NCBI GenBank assembly: GCA_027019165.1
Contig: JALUXC010000024.1
Location: forward strand, 124,001-188,000
Source of the DNA: Pseudophaeobacter sp.
GTDB taxonomy: Bacteria; Pseudomonadota; Alphaproteobacteria; Rhodobacterales; Rhodobacteraceae
DNA length: 64,000 nucleotides
Direction of reading: 5' to 3'
Below are positions 39,249-48,922 of the stretch, piece after piece. The notes beneath the pieces were generated by a model. It did not search any database, was not told the DNA's origin, and saw only the letters and a list, made by a program, of their open reading frames with translations. Made by a program: the position numbers and the translations under genes. How positions within the stretch are numbered: position 1 is the first letter of the stretch; each line of letters starts with the position of its first letter.

Positions 39249-41197
39249 AGGATACGTTAGATCCGGGGCGCCACAGCTCCGTGGAGTTGGTACAGAAAAC
39301 CGCAAGACCAAGCCTCGAATTGATGCCGCCCGAATGCCCGTTGCAGATGCCAACTCAGGATTTCACACAGGCATTCTGCGACCAGAACGCCCCCGGTCCA
39401 TTGCAGCAGAAATCTGTCGCGCTTTGGCGGCTCATGGTGTTTGCCCCCGCACTCCTTGCGACCTTCGTTCTGGCGTTTGTCATGAAAGGCTGGTTTGCGG
39501 CGGATGGCTTTATGGCGCTTGAGATCCTGCTGCTGGTCCTGATCGCCTTTAACTTCTTCTGGATCACCTTCTCCGTCTCAACCGTGCTGCTGGGGCTCTG
39601 GCGCATGTGGCGGCACCGGCATCCAGGCGGCGAGGTCCAATATGAAATCAGCGGATCACAGGCTGCGCTCAAAGTGGCGCTCCTGATCCCCGTGCACAAC
39701 GAAGATGCCGCCGCAGTCGGGGCCAATGCCCGCACCATGCTGGAGGAGCTCTACGCCCTGGGCGGGCGCCATCACTATGGGATGTTCATCCTCTCCGACA
39801 CAAGCGACGACGCCATCGCTAGTCAAGAGCGACTGAGTGTCGAAGCCCTGAGCAGCACCCTGCCCCCCGGCATTTCCCTGCACTACCGACGCCGAGCAGA
39901 AAACACAGGACGCAAAGCCGGGAATATTGCCGATTGGGTCCGCCGTTGGGGGGGCGACTTTGACGCAATGCTGGTTCTGGATGCGGACAGTCTGATGACC
40001 GGGCAGGCAATTGCCGCGCTTGCCGATGCGCTTTGGCAGGATCCGGGCGCCGGGCTGATCCAGAGCTATCCCAAGCTGATCGGGGCCGGTTCGGTCTTCG
40101 GCCGGATGCAGCAGTTTGCCAATGGTGTCTATGGTCTGGCCATGGCCGAAGGGCTCGCATCCTGGGTTGGAAACGAAGGCAACTATTGGGGCCATAATGC
40201 GATCATCCGCACCCGTGCCTTTGCCTCATGCGCCGGCCTGCCGGACCTTCCCGGTCGGTTTGGGGCCACATCCCTGATCATGAGCCACGATTTCGTCGAA
40301 GCAGGCCTCATGCGCCGCGCGGGATGGGGGGTGCGCTTTCTGCCCCGGATTGACGGCTCCTATGAAGAGACTCCGCAAACTCTGATCGATCACATCCAGC
40401 GGGACCGGCGCTGGTGCCAAGGCAACCTCCAGCATGTCAGGCTGCTCGCTGCGCGGGGCTTTTCGAACCTCTCGCGTTTTCACCTGTTGCACGGCGCCGT
40501 TGGGTATCTCATGGCTCCGATCTGGTTTGCACTTTTGGTGATCTGGGCTCTGATCGGCAAAGGCAGCGAAACCTCGGCGCTGGCCTATTTCCATCCTGAA
40601 AACCCGCTTTACCCGTCTTGGCCTGACATGTCCGAGCCAAGCCATGTCGCGGTAGTCGTTATCATCTACGCCATGCTGCTGGCGCCAAAACTGCTTGCAC
40701 TTTTCGCTTTGCCGCTCAGTGGCGCGCGGTATTCAGACTATGGAGGCGCCGGGCGTTTCTTCCTTTCTTTGGCCTCGGAAGTCCTGCTCGCCATCCTTTA
40801 TGCACCGATCCTTATGGTGCAGCAGGTCGTGGCCGTATTGCGGAGCCTTCTGGGCCTTCAGAAAGGCTGGGCACCTCAGGCCCGCAGCGGAGGGAACTAT
40901 GATCTGAGGCAGATCGCTCTCTGCCATGCGCTTGAAAGCATCTGCGGCACGACCCTTGCGGCCGGAATGGTCGGGGGGATTGTCTCCCTCTGGCTGTTGC
41001 CGATCACCATATCGCTGTGTCTGGCCATCCCGCTCTCGGCGCTTTCCGGATGGCGCCTTCCCGCCCGGATCCGCGATTGGATGGGATCAAAGGAAACCTT
41101 TGCACAGCCTCGTGTGCTGCTGGCCTCCCTCGCCTATCGCAAGGAACTGGCAGATCTTCTGGCAGGTCAGTATCAGGATCGCTCGGCAGCGGAATAG
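39245..41197 (+). CDS. opgH: OpgH, glucan glucosyltransferase
   Basis: The 650-aa family 2 glycosyltransferase has membrane helices near residues 60-125 and in the C-terminal third. Catalytic motifs are VALLIPVHNEDAA, NTGRKAGNIADW, MLVLDADSLMTG and the QxxRW-type QRDRRWCQGN. It uses UDP-glucose to make and export linear glucan. ATG at 39245 overlaps the opgG stop and has AGGTGG upstream; a GTG 9 bp earlier is a weaker choice. The N-terminus is shorter than in E. coli OpgH. Confidence 0.95.
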   Translation: MKDTLDPGRHSSVELVQKTARPSLELMPPECPLQMPTQDFTQAFCDQNAPGPLQQKSVALWRLMVFAPALLATFVLAFVMKGWFAADGFMALEILLLVLIAFNFFWITFSVSTVLLGLWRMWRHRHPGGEVQYEISGSQAALKVALLIPVHNEDAAAVGANARTMLEELYALGGRHHYGMFILSDTSDDAIASQERLSVEALSSTLPPGISLHYRRRAENTGRKAGNIADWVRRWGGDFDAMLVLDADSLMTGQAIAALADALWQDPGAGLIQSYPKLIGAGSVFGRMQQFANGVYGLAMAEGLASWVGNEGNYWGHNAIIRTRAFASCAGLPDLPGRFGATSLIMSHDFVEAGLMRRAGWGVRFLPRIDGSYEETPQTLIDHIQRDRRWCQGNLQHVRLLAARGFSNLSRFHLLHGAVGYLMAPIWFALLVIWALIGKGSETSALAYFHPENPLYPSWPDMSEPSHVAVVVIIYAMLLAPKLLALFALPLSGARYSDYGGAGRFFLSLASEVLLAILYAPILMVQQVVAVLRSLLGLQKGWAPQARSGGNYDLRQIALCHALESICGTTLAAGMVGGIVSLWLLPITISLCLAIPLSALSGWRLPARIRDWMGSKETFAQPRVLLASLAYRKELADLLAGQYQDRSAAE

Positions 41198-41254
41198 ACG
41201 CCGATCAATGTCTGATGATTGCATAGCGCAACGCGCCGAGAGGCATCTTTGATG

Positions 41255-41287
41255 CGGCAAGGCGGGGCGGGAGAGCCGTTTTTTTTT
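41255..41287 (+). terminator. Possible terminator after opgH
   Basis: CGGC (41255-41258) and GCCG (41275-41278) flank a 16-nt G-rich loop, followed by nine T (41279-41287). A small hairpin GCATC-TTT-GATGC lies just before (41243-41255). The T-run is strong but the stem is weak. Confidence 0.45.
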
Positions 41288-41309
41288 CAAAACCGCGGAT
41301 GGAAACAGA

Positions 41310-42164
41310 TCAGTCGCCGGTTGCCTCAAACCAATCCAGGGCCTGAGTTGGCCAATCCTTTGGTATGACATGACCCTGAGGCACTAAGGAAAAGACAAGA
41401 TCGGCAGACGCGCCACAGGACCATCTTCGCCAGGACCACTGCCCGCTGACCCCCTGACCAGCCGGCGCATCCGAAGCGCATCCATTCACGCGGCGCCACA
41501 ATGCAAGGCCAGCAAAGACATCGCCTTGCCGAAAGGTGCCGCCATTCAGAAACCGTCCCTCCAGCGGAACCACTGTATCGGCCCACCCGTGGGTGTGAAA
41601 CAAACGGACCGGCCCCGCGCAACTGGACGGCAGCGGGTCCCAGAATCCGCCCGCCACCGGGGCGTAGGCCGCAAAATCCTCTGGATGCGCGCAGGCCAGG
41701 TAGTTGACCATGAAAGCCCCGGCAGAAAACCCTGCCAGCAAAACGCGCTCTGGATCGATCCCCGCGCGATCGGCCGCATCCGTAACAACCTCTCTCAGGA
41801 AAAGCACCTCATCCCGGCCCGCCCGCCCCGGCAGGAAGTTCCAGGACCGCTTACCTTGCCATCGCGGCAATGCCGTCGGGGCAATAACTGCATATCCCCG
41901 CGCCAAGACCCCATCGACCAGCGAACGATTGCGCATCACAGTCGCCCCGGCGCTCCCATGGCCATGCAGAAAGACAACCGCCGGAACCGCGCCCATATCA
42001 TCCGAATGACCGGCATTTGTCGGCAGGGCGAGCTCATAGTCACCACTGGGAACCTTGCATGACGCCGGATCAGGTCCACAGCCCGCCAGGACAGACTGCA
42101 CCTGACAGAACATGACCGCTCCGCCAAAAAGGGCGGCGATCACAGACCTGCGCTGGCACATCAT
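41310..42164 (-). CDS. Secreted PHB-depolymerase-like esterase
   Basis: The 284-aa protein has a signal peptide (MMCQRRSVIAALFGGAVMFC..SVLA) and an alpha/beta-hydrolase domain of the LpqC/PHB-depolymerase family: VVFLHGHGSAGATVM, the nucleophile elbow GFSAGAFMVNYLACAHPEDF, HTHGWADTVVPLEG and a C-terminal QGHVIPKD with the catalytic His. Substrates could be polyhydroxybutyrate, feruloyl or other esters. The start overlaps the rhodanese stop (ATGA), so both are one operon. Confidence 0.86.
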   Translation of the reverse strand: MMCQRRSVIAALFGGAVMFCQVQSVLAGCGPDPASCKVPSGDYELALPTNAGHSDDMGAVPAVVFLHGHGSAGATVMRNRSLVDGVLARGYAVIAPTALPRWQGKRSWNFLPGRAGRDEVLFLREVVTDAADRAGIDPERVLLAGFSAGAFMVNYLACAHPEDFAAYAPVAGGFWDPLPSSCAGPVRLFHTHGWADTVVPLEGRFLNGGTFRQGDVFAGLALWRRVNGCASDAPAGQGVSGQWSWRRWSCGASADLVFSLVPQGHVIPKDWPTQALDWFEATGD

Positions 42165-42652
42165 CCTTGCCACCTTGCGACCGGTAGGTTGCCAGCGATC
42201 CATCCCGGCCCTGCCCGGGAACCCAGCATGCCTTCTGGGACGTCCAAAATCTGCGAGAAGCCCGCTTCTGACAGGGCGCGCACCATCCGCGCCGAGCGCA
42301 CACCTCTGGCACAGATCAAAGCGATTGGTGCCGCGCGGTCTCCGTTCACCGCCCGCGCAAGCGATCGGACAAAATCCTCCCGGCGCATATCCAGTTGGAC
42401 GCTGCCGACAGGCACACCAGTGCTGCGCCACTCTCGCGGCGTTCGGATATCCACAAGAGTGATTTCATGCGCAGCTGCCCTTGAAAACGCTTCCGAGGCT
42501 GTCATGCGAGGTTGGTCGTGGTCTGGCGCGGGGCGCAAATGCCAGGCGATCCCACCGATAAATACGCCCCCGGAGACCACTGCGGCCAGTTTCAAAAGCC
42601 GCCGCCGCGAAATCCCCGAAGACTGATTGCCTGGGTTCTGGCCTAGCCGCAT
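42161..42652 (-). CDS. Exported rhodanese-domain protein
   Basis: The 163-aa protein has a Tat-like or uncleaved N-terminal signal (SRRRLLKLAAVVSGGVFIGGIAW) and a single rhodanese domain: ITLVDIRTPREWRSTGVPVGSVQLD and the active-site loop ALICARGVRSARMV with the sulfur-accepting cysteine. It would carry sulfur in the periplasm. A link to the sox system is possible but is 13 kb away and not shown. Confidence 0.86.
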   Translation of the reverse strand: MRLGQNPGNQSSGISRRRLLKLAAVVSGGVFIGGIAWHLRPAPDHDQPRMTASEAFSRAAAHEITLVDIRTPREWRSTGVPVGSVQLDMRREDFVRSLARAVNGDRAAPIALICARGVRSARMVRALSEAGFSQILDVPEGMLGSRAGPGWIAGNLPVARWQG

Positions 42653-42960
42653 CTGTCGCCCCTCATCCCTTCAATCCCCCGTCTTTTGCACGCGTCTCTT
42701 GTCAAGCAACCCGGCCACGAACAAAGTCCGGGCTCTCGCCGTGAGACGCCAGTACGTGACAGTTCTGCATGGGACAGAAATTTTGACCATTCAAAATCTT
42801 GTCAACGCCGCACCGCAGCCCCAATTAGTGCCGCAATGTCCAACAATTCCAGTTTCATGGGCCTGATCGTCGCCAGAACGGGCCTGCGGGGCTGGCACAG
42901 AAGCGAAAAATTGCTTAGGCAAAGTCAAAATTCGCCTAGCCCAACCCGGGAGAACTGCAC
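42653..42960. other. Divergent intergenic region rhodanese-mrp
   Basis: This 308-bp region holds no gene. It contains an inverted repeat at 42780-42797 and a stem TAGGC/GCCTA at 42916-42938 next to the mrpA ribosome site. Promoters for both directions must lie here; no clear -35/-10 pair was assigned. Confidence 0.45.
42780..42797. promoter_or_regulatory. Inverted repeat upstream of mrp operon
   Basis: ATTTTG-ACCATT-CAAAAT is a perfect 6-6-6 dyad in an A+T-rich pocket about 165 bp before mrpA. It could be a repressor or activator site; the binding protein is unknown. Confidence 0.4.
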
Positions 42961-45822
42961 GTGTCCCTGTTTTTGATTGCGGCCCTGCCCTTTCTTGGCG
43001 CCGTTTTTCCAGCCTTGCTTATCCGCGCCGGCCGAAATGCGTCGGCATCGGCCGCAGGGCTGACGACCTTTCTTGCCTTTGTCGGCCTGCTGCTTCATGC
43101 GCCGACCGTCTTTTCGGGAGAGGTCGTAACAGCGCGTTTCGACTGGCTGCCGGGGCTGGGCCTCAATGCGAACTTCTTTCTTGACGGGCTTGGCTTTCTC
43201 TTCGCAACGCTGATCCTCGGTATCGGCCTTCTGATCATCCTTTATGCGCGGTTCTATCTCTCGCGCGAGGATCCGATGGGGCAGTTCTACACCTATCTGC
43301 TGCTGTTCCAAGGCGCGATGGTTGGCATCGTTCTCTCTGACAACATCCTGCTTTTGCTGATTTTCTGGGAGCTGACGTCGCTGTCGTCCTTCCTGCTTAT
43401 CGGCTATTGGAAGCACCTGCCCGAAGGACGTCAGGGCGCGCGCATGGCACTGACTGTCACGGGATCCGGCGGTCTGGCGATGATCGGGGGCATGCTGATC
43501 CTTGGCAACATCGCGGGATCCTACGACCTGAGCGTCATCTTGGAAAACAAGGAGGCCATCCAGGCCTCGCCGCTTTACCTGCCTGCGTTGATCCTGATCC
43601 TCTTGGGCTGTTTCACCAAATCGGCGCAGTTCCCCTTCCACTTCTGGCTGCCCCACGCCATGGCTGCGCCGACGCCGGTCTCGGCCTATCTGCACTCGGC
43701 CACAATGGTAAAAGCAGGCCTGTTCCTCATGGCCCGGATGTGGCCGGTTCTGGCGGGGACGCCCGAATGGTTCTACATCGTGGCCACCACCGGCCTTGTG
43801 ACCATGGCCCTTGGTGCGATAATTGCGCTCTTCAAGGATGACCTAAAGGGTTTGCTGGCCTTCTCCACCGTCAGCCATTTGGGCCTGATCACCATGCTTT
43901 TGGGCTTTGGCACCAAACTCGCGGCGGTGATTGCCGTCTTCCACATCATCAACCACGCGACCTTTAAGGCAGCGCTCTTTATGTCGGCTGGTATCGTCGA
44001 TCACGAAGCGCATACCCGCGACATCAAGCGTCTGGGCGGCCTGCGCCACCTGATGCCGGTGACCTTTACCATCGCATTGGTCGCGGCGCTGTCGATGGCG
44101 GGCATTCCGCCCTTCAACGGCTTCCTGTCAAAGGAGATGATGCTGGAGGAAACCGTCCACACCGTCTGGGCAGGATCACACTATTTTGTGCCCGGTCTGG
44201 CCCTGGTGGCGGCGCTGTTCTCGGCGGCTTATTCCTTCCGCTTCATCGTTCATGTCTTCTTTGGCCCCAAGCGCGACGACTATCCCAGCACGCCCCATGA
44301 TCCGGGTGTGGGCATGTGGCTGGCGCCTGCCTTCCTGATCACGCTGGTCATCCTGATCGGCCTCTTCTCGGCCAAAATCGCAGGGCCTCTGGTTGCCGTG
44401 GCGGCTGGTGCCGTGATTGGCGGCGGTGAGCTGCCGTATTATTCGCTGAAACTCTGGCACGGCTTCACGCCCGCGCTCTATATGTCGATTGTGGCGGTTA
44501 CAGGCGGTGCGCTGTTGCTGGCGGCCCATGGCCCGGTGATGCGCGCTTGGAATGCCGCACCGCGCCCTGAGGCAAAAGCCATCTTCGATGCGCTGATGGA
44601 GGCGCTCGCGCGTCTGGCCAAAGGGATCACCGACGGTCTGCACAACGGAGCCATCACCCGCTATGGCGCCATTATGGTCGCCTTTACCGTCGCATTGGGA
44701 TGGTATGCCTACAGCACCGGCGACACCGGCCCCGCCACCCGCGCGGTGATGGCCATCGATCCGATCCCGGCGCTGGGATGGCTCAGCCTTGTGCTGGCGA
44801 CCGTGCTGATCGTGCTGCGTCACCACAACCGCCTGCTGGCGCTGATCCTGATCGGCGTGGTTGGCCTCGTTGTGTCGATGTCGTTCAACTACCTGTCTGC
44901 GCCTGACCTTGCCCTCACCCAGCTGTCGGTCGAGGTTGTCACAATCGTTCTGATGCTACTCGCGCTGAACTTCATGCCCAAGGAAACCCCGATAGAGACC
45001 CCGGCCCTGACCCGCCTGCGCGATGGCGCGATTGCTGTTGTGGCCGGGCTTGGCTCTGGCGGGCTGATCTATGCGCTGATGACGCGCGATTTCGCGGCGC
45101 CCACGATTTCCGAATTCCACCTTGCCAACTCCTACAAGGGCGGCGGCGGCACCAATGTGGTGAACGTGATCCTGGTGGATTTCCGCGGCTTTGATACCTT
45201 TGGCGAGATCATCGTCTTGGGCATTGCAGCCTTGGTCATCTACGCGCTGACCGAAGCGGTTCTGGGCACCCGCGTGCGGGCTTACCTCTTGAACCGCAAA
45301 CCGGATCTGCCGCAGGCGGGCGATGCCCATCCGATGATGATGGTGGTAGCAACCCGCGTGATGATGCCGCTGGCGCTAATGGTGGCGGCCTATATCTTCT
45401 TCCGCGGGCATAACCTGCCGGGCGGCGGCTTTATCGCCGGTCTGGTCGCAGCGATTGCGGTGATCATGCAGTATATGGCCTCGGGCTTTTCCTGGACCTC
45501 TGAGCGGCAGCGCTTCTACTACCACGGCATCATCGGCTCCGGCGTGTTGATCGCGGCGGCCACCGGCATCGGTGCCTGGTTCAATGACATGCCGTTCCTG
45601 ACCTCTGCCTTTGGCTACATCCACTGGCCGCCCCTCAAGGAATTCGAATGGGCCACCGCAGCCCTCTTTGATCTGGGCGTCTTCCTTGCCGTGGTCGGCG
45701 CGGTGCTGTTGGCGCTGGAGAGCCTTTCCCGCTTTGCCTGGCAGCCAGGAACCTCATCGGAATACGCCATGGACATCAACCCGGCTCGCGATGACGAGCC
45801 CAAGAACGAAAACGAGGTCTGA
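42961..45822 (+). CDS. mrpA: Fused MrpA-MrpB subunit of Na+/H+ antiporter
   Basis: The 953-aa polytopic protein combines MrpA (residues 1 to about 780; proton-pumping domain with LLLLIFWELTSLSSFLLIGYW and KSAQFPFHFWLPHAMAAPTPVSAYLHSATMVKAG spread over ~205-250) with a C-terminal MrpB domain (about 790-925; VATRVMMPLALMVAAYIFFRGH, LPGGGFIAGLVAA). It starts with GTG at 42961 after GGGAGAA. The Mrp complex exports Na+ in exchange for H+ and is related to complex I. AB fusion is the rule in group 2 mrp operons. Confidence 0.96.
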   Translation: MSLFLIAALPFLGAVFPALLIRAGRNASASAAGLTTFLAFVGLLLHAPTVFSGEVVTARFDWLPGLGLNANFFLDGLGFLFATLILGIGLLIILYARFYLSREDPMGQFYTYLLLFQGAMVGIVLSDNILLLLIFWELTSLSSFLLIGYWKHLPEGRQGARMALTVTGSGGLAMIGGMLILGNIAGSYDLSVILENKEAIQASPLYLPALILILLGCFTKSAQFPFHFWLPHAMAAPTPVSAYLHSATMVKAGLFLMARMWPVLAGTPEWFYIVATTGLVTMALGAIIALFKDDLKGLLAFSTVSHLGLITMLLGFGTKLAAVIAVFHIINHATFKAALFMSAGIVDHEAHTRDIKRLGGLRHLMPVTFTIALVAALSMAGIPPFNGFLSKEMMLEETVHTVWAGSHYFVPGLALVAALFSAAYSFRFIVHVFFGPKRDDYPSTPHDPGVGMWLAPAFLITLVILIGLFSAKIAGPLVAVAAGAVIGGGELPYYSLKLWHGFTPALYMSIVAVTGGALLLAAHGPVMRAWNAAPRPEAKAIFDALMEALARLAKGITDGLHNGAITRYGAIMVAFTVALGWYAYSTGDTGPATRAVMAIDPIPALGWLSLVLATVLIVLRHHNRLLALILIGVVGLVVSMSFNYLSAPDLALTQLSVEVVTIVLMLLALNFMPKETPIETPALTRLRDGAIAVVAGLGSGGLIYALMTRDFAAPTISEFHLANSYKGGGGTNVVNVILVDFRGFDTFGEIIVLGIAALVIYALTEAVLGTRVRAYLLNRKPDLPQAGDAHPMMMVVATRVMMPLALMVAAYIFFRGHNLPGGGFIAGLVAAIAVIMQYMASGFSWTSERQRFYYHGIIGSGVLIAAATGIGAWFNDMPFLTSAFGYIHWPPLKEFEWATAALFDLGVFLAVVGAVLLALESLSRFAWQPGTSSEYAMDINPARDDEPKNENEV

Positions 45823-45824
45823 GC

Positions 45825-46184
45825 ATGGAATTTCTGGTTGCTTCGGCTGTTGGCCTGCTGACGGCTGCCGGGGTCTATCTGATCCTGCGCAAGCGCACCT
45901 TTCCGGTGATCCTGGGTCTGTCCTTGGTGTCCTATGCGGTGAACGTCTTTCTGTTCGCCACGGGTCGCCTGATGGTCAACGCCCCGCCGATCCTCAATAA
46001 ATATGAGGAGGTCGCCTACACCGATCCCCTGCCGCAGGCCTTGGTCCTGACGGCCATCGTAATTTCCTTTGGTATGACCGCCGTCGTCGTGATGATCGCC
46101 CTGGGCGCCTTCTTGTCGGCGCGCGATGACCGGATCGACATGTTGGAAGACGGCGAGACTGCCAAGACCGGAGAAGACGCATGA
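45825..46184 (+). CDS. mrpC: MrpC subunit of Na+/H+ antiporter
   Basis: The 119-aa protein has three membrane helices and is a NuoK homologue (AAGVYLILRKRTFPVILGLSLVSYAVNVFLF, DPLPQALVLTAIVISFGMTAVVV). It follows mrpAB by 2 bp and overlaps mrpD by 4 bp. Confidence 0.96.
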   Translation: MEFLVASAVGLLTAAGVYLILRKRTFPVILGLSLVSYAVNVFLFATGRLMVNAPPILNKYEEVAYTDPLPQALVLTAIVISFGMTAVVVMIALGAFLSARDDRIDMLEDGETAKTGEDA

Positions 46185-47725
46185 ACCACCTTCTGATTGC
46201 GCCGATCCTTCTGCCGGCGATTGTTGCCCCCTTCATCATCATGGTGGTGCGCTACCACCTGGATCTTCAGCGCATCTTTTCGATAGCGAGCACTGTAGCC
46301 ATTGCCGCGATCACCTTGGCACTGGCCGCGCAGGCCGCTGACGGCACCGTGCAGGTCTATGAGCTGGGCGACTGGCCCGCGCCCTTTGGCATTGTTCTGG
46401 TGCTGGACCGCCTGTCGGCCATGATGATCGTTCTGACGGCGGTTCTTGCGCTGGCAGTGCTGCTTTATGCCATCGGAACCGGCTGGGACGCGCGCGGAGC
46501 CAACTTCCACGCCCTGTTCCAGTTTCAGTTGATGGGCATCATTGGCGCCTTTTTGACCGGCGATGCCTTCAACCTTTTTGTTTTCTTCGAGGTTCTGCTC
46601 ATTGCCTCATACGGTCTGATGATCCACGCAGGCGGCGCCACGCGTTTCCGGGCAGGTGTACAGTATGTGGTTTACAACCTTCTGGGCTCGACCCTGTTCC
46701 TGTTTGCCCTTGGCACGCTCTATGCGGTGACCGGCACGCTCAACATGGCCGACCTCGCCCTGCGCGTGGCCGAACTGCCGGCTGAGGACACTGCCCTTCT
46801 GCGCGTCGGAGCCATACTGCTTTTGCTGGTCTTCGCGATCAAGGCCGCTGTTCTGCCGCTGCATTTCTGGCTGCCTGCCTCCTATGCGAATGCGCCCCTG
46901 CCGGTTGCGGCCCTGTTTGCGATCATGACCAAGGTCGGCGCCTATGCGATCCTGCGGATGTACACGCTGGTCTTTGGCCCCGAGGTGGAGATCACCGCCG
47001 GCCTTGCCGGAGACTGGCTGCTACCGGCCGCGCTGGTCACCCTCGCGGTGGGGGCCATAGGCGTTCTGGGCGCGCGCGACATCGGTCGACTGGTGGCCTT
47101 TGGCGCCATCACATCGATGGGCACGCTCTTGACCGCTGTCGCGCTCTTCACGCCCGAGGCCGTCGCCGCAGCGCTGTACTACACGGTGCATTCGACGCTT
47201 GCTGCCGCTTTCCTGTTCCTGGTGGCCGATATGGTGATGGAACGTCAGGGCGGTGAAATCGCGCCAAAACCAGTCATGGCCCAAAGCGGGCTAATCGCGG
47301 CGCTGTTCTTTGCGGGCGCCATCGCCCTTGCAGGCATGCCGCCGCTGTCTGGTTTCCTCGGCAAGCTCTTGGTGATGGATGCCGCACGCAGCCACGACCT
47401 GGTATGGTGGATCTGGGGCGTGATCCTCGTTTCGTCCCTCATCACCATCATAGGCCTGGCGCGTGCAGGCAGCCTGATCTTCTGGAAAAGCCACGGTCTT
47501 GAACCAGAAGCCCAGCTAGAAGGGGACGACACCGAAGCCCCCATTCAGGAGCAGACAGCTTCCAACTCGGCCCTGCCTTTTGTCTCCGCCTTTGGTCTGC
47601 TCTCTGGCCTGGTTATGTTGACCATCTTTGCTGGCCCGATGACGGACTACGCCGAGGCCACCGCTGCGCAGCTTTTTGCGCCGCAGGACTATCTTGAAAC
47701 CGTGCTGGAAAGGGCGAGCAAATGA
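46181..47725 (+). CDS. mrpD: MrpD subunit of Na+/H+ antiporter
   Basis: The 514-aa NuoL/M/N-type protein has about 14 helices, with the conserved Glu in FNLFVFFEVLLIASYGLM and Lys residues in AIKAAVLPLHFWLPASYANAPLPVAALFAIMTKVG (about residues 220-254). It overlaps mrpC and mrpE by 4 bp each, indicating coupled translation. Confidence 0.97.
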   Translation: MNHLLIAPILLPAIVAPFIIMVVRYHLDLQRIFSIASTVAIAAITLALAAQAADGTVQVYELGDWPAPFGIVLVLDRLSAMMIVLTAVLALAVLLYAIGTGWDARGANFHALFQFQLMGIIGAFLTGDAFNLFVFFEVLLIASYGLMIHAGGATRFRAGVQYVVYNLLGSTLFLFALGTLYAVTGTLNMADLALRVAELPAEDTALLRVGAILLLLVFAIKAAVLPLHFWLPASYANAPLPVAALFAIMTKVGAYAILRMYTLVFGPEVEITAGLAGDWLLPAALVTLAVGAIGVLGARDIGRLVAFGAITSMGTLLTAVALFTPEAVAAALYYTVHSTLAAAFLFLVADMVMERQGGEIAPKPVMAQSGLIAALFFAGAIALAGMPPLSGFLGKLLVMDAARSHDLVWWIWGVILVSSLITIIGLARAGSLIFWKSHGLEPEAQLEGDDTEAPIQEQTASNSALPFVSAFGLLSGLVMLTIFAGPMTDYAEATAAQLFAPQDYLETVLERASK

Positions 47726-48219
47726 AACTGATGCGCCGATTGCTTCCTCATCCGGTCCTGACCCTGTTGCTGACGCTGACATGGGTTTTGACCGTGAACA
47801 GTTTCACCCTCAATTCGCTGGTCTTTGGCTTCCTGCTGGGTCTGCTGATCCCCTTCCTGACCCAGCCCTTCTGGCCGCAACAACTGCGGATGAAACACCC
47901 GCTCAAGATTGTCGCGTACATCTTGGTCGTAATCTGGGATATTGTCGTGGCCAATATCACGGTCGCGCGCATTGTTCTGTTCAAGCCCAACGCCAAACGC
48001 CAGCCCACTTGGGTAACCATCCCACTGGACCTGCGCACGCCCGAGGCAATCACCGTTCTCGCCGGGACGATCACCATGACCCCGGGCACAGTCTCTGCAG
48101 ACCTTTCGGCCGAGGGGCATGCCCTATTGGTGCATTGCCTTGACTGTGACGACGTCGACGCGGTGCGGGACGAGATCAAACAGCGCTACGAGCGCCGCCT
48201 GATGGAGATTTTCGAATGA
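47722..48219 (+). CDS. mrpE: MrpE subunit of Na+/H+ antiporter
   Basis: The 165-aa protein has two or three N-terminal helices and a cytoplasmic domain with KRQPTWVTIPLDLRTPEAITVLAGTITMTPGTVSADLS, the family signature (about residues 93-130). It overlaps mrpD and mrpF by 4 bp each. Confidence 0.96.
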   Translation: MKLMRRLLPHPVLTLLLTLTWVLTVNSFTLNSLVFGFLLGLLIPFLTQPFWPQQLRMKHPLKIVAYILVVIWDIVVANITVARIVLFKPNAKRQPTWVTIPLDLRTPEAITVLAGTITMTPGTVSADLSAEGHALLVHCLDCDDVDAVRDEIKQRYERRLMEIFE

Positions 48220-48485
48220 TTGAATCTGCGGCTCTTTTTGCCTTCGTATGCTTTGCGCTGGCGCTGCTCATGAACCTCTGGAAGGTTATGTTCGGCGGCA
48301 CCATGGCTGATCGGATCCTCGCGCTCGATACAATGTTCATCAACGCCATCGCCCTGATGGTTCTCTATGGGCTGGCGCTGGGAACCGAGATTTTCTTTGA
48401 AGCGGCCATGCTCATCGCCATGCTGGGCTTTGTGTCGACCGTGGCCTACGCGCGCTTTATCCTGCGCGGCAATATCATCGAGTGA
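48216..48485 (+). CDS. mrpF: MrpF subunit of Na+/H+ antiporter
   Basis: The 89-aa protein has three membrane helices with the family pattern GTMADRILALDTMFINAI. It overlaps mrpE by 4 bp and is 7 bp before mrpG. Confidence 0.95.
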   Translation: MIESAALFAFVCFALALLMNLWKVMFGGTMADRILALDTMFINAIALMVLYGLALGTEIFFEAAMLIAMLGFVSTVAYARFILRGNIIE

Positions 48486-48492
48486 GGCGACT

Positions 48493-48876
48493 ATGGACCT
48501 TGTTACCGACCTTCTGATCGCAGCCTTTCTGGTGATGGCGGGCATCTTCGGCTTTGTCGGCTCCTTTGGGCTCTTGAAACTCGACGATCCCATGTCTCGC
48601 CTTCATGCACCGACCAAGGCAACCACCCTTGGCGTGGGCGGTGTTCTCCTGGCCTCCATCGTGCATGCCATCGCCTTTGAGGGGCGCCTGTCGCTCCATG
48701 AGCTGATGATCACCCTCTTCCTGTTCCTGACCGCGCCGGTGACGGCCCATTTCATTGCCAAGGTCCACATTCACCGGCGCGAGGAAACCGGCACTCTGCC
48801 GGATGCTGGACAAGACGGGATCTGGGCCACGCACAATATTCCCGACGAGGACGAGCAGGCCGAGACGCCAAACTGA
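48493..48876 (+). CDS. mrpG: MrpG subunit of Na+/H+ antiporter
   Basis: The 127-aa protein has three helices and the MrpG pattern GSFGLLKLDDPMSRLHAPTKATTLG, followed by a polar C-terminal tail of about 35 residues. The start at 48493 follows AGTGAGGCGACT; longer upstream frame lies within mrpF. Last gene of the complete mrpABCDEFG operon. Confidence 0.95.
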   Translation: MDLVTDLLIAAFLVMAGIFGFVGSFGLLKLDDPMSRLHAPTKATTLGVGGVLLASIVHAIAFEGRLSLHELMITLFLFLTAPVTAHFIAKVHIHRREETGTLPDAGQDGIWATHNIPDEDEQAETPN

Positions 48877-48922
48877 TCCGACGCCAACAGGTTCGGCAAC
48901 ATAACGCAGAAAGAGCAGTGAC

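Noticed and set aside
42161-42652. Rhodanese as part of the sox system
   Set aside because: It is 13 kb from the sox cluster with other operons between; no operator like those at sox was seen near it.
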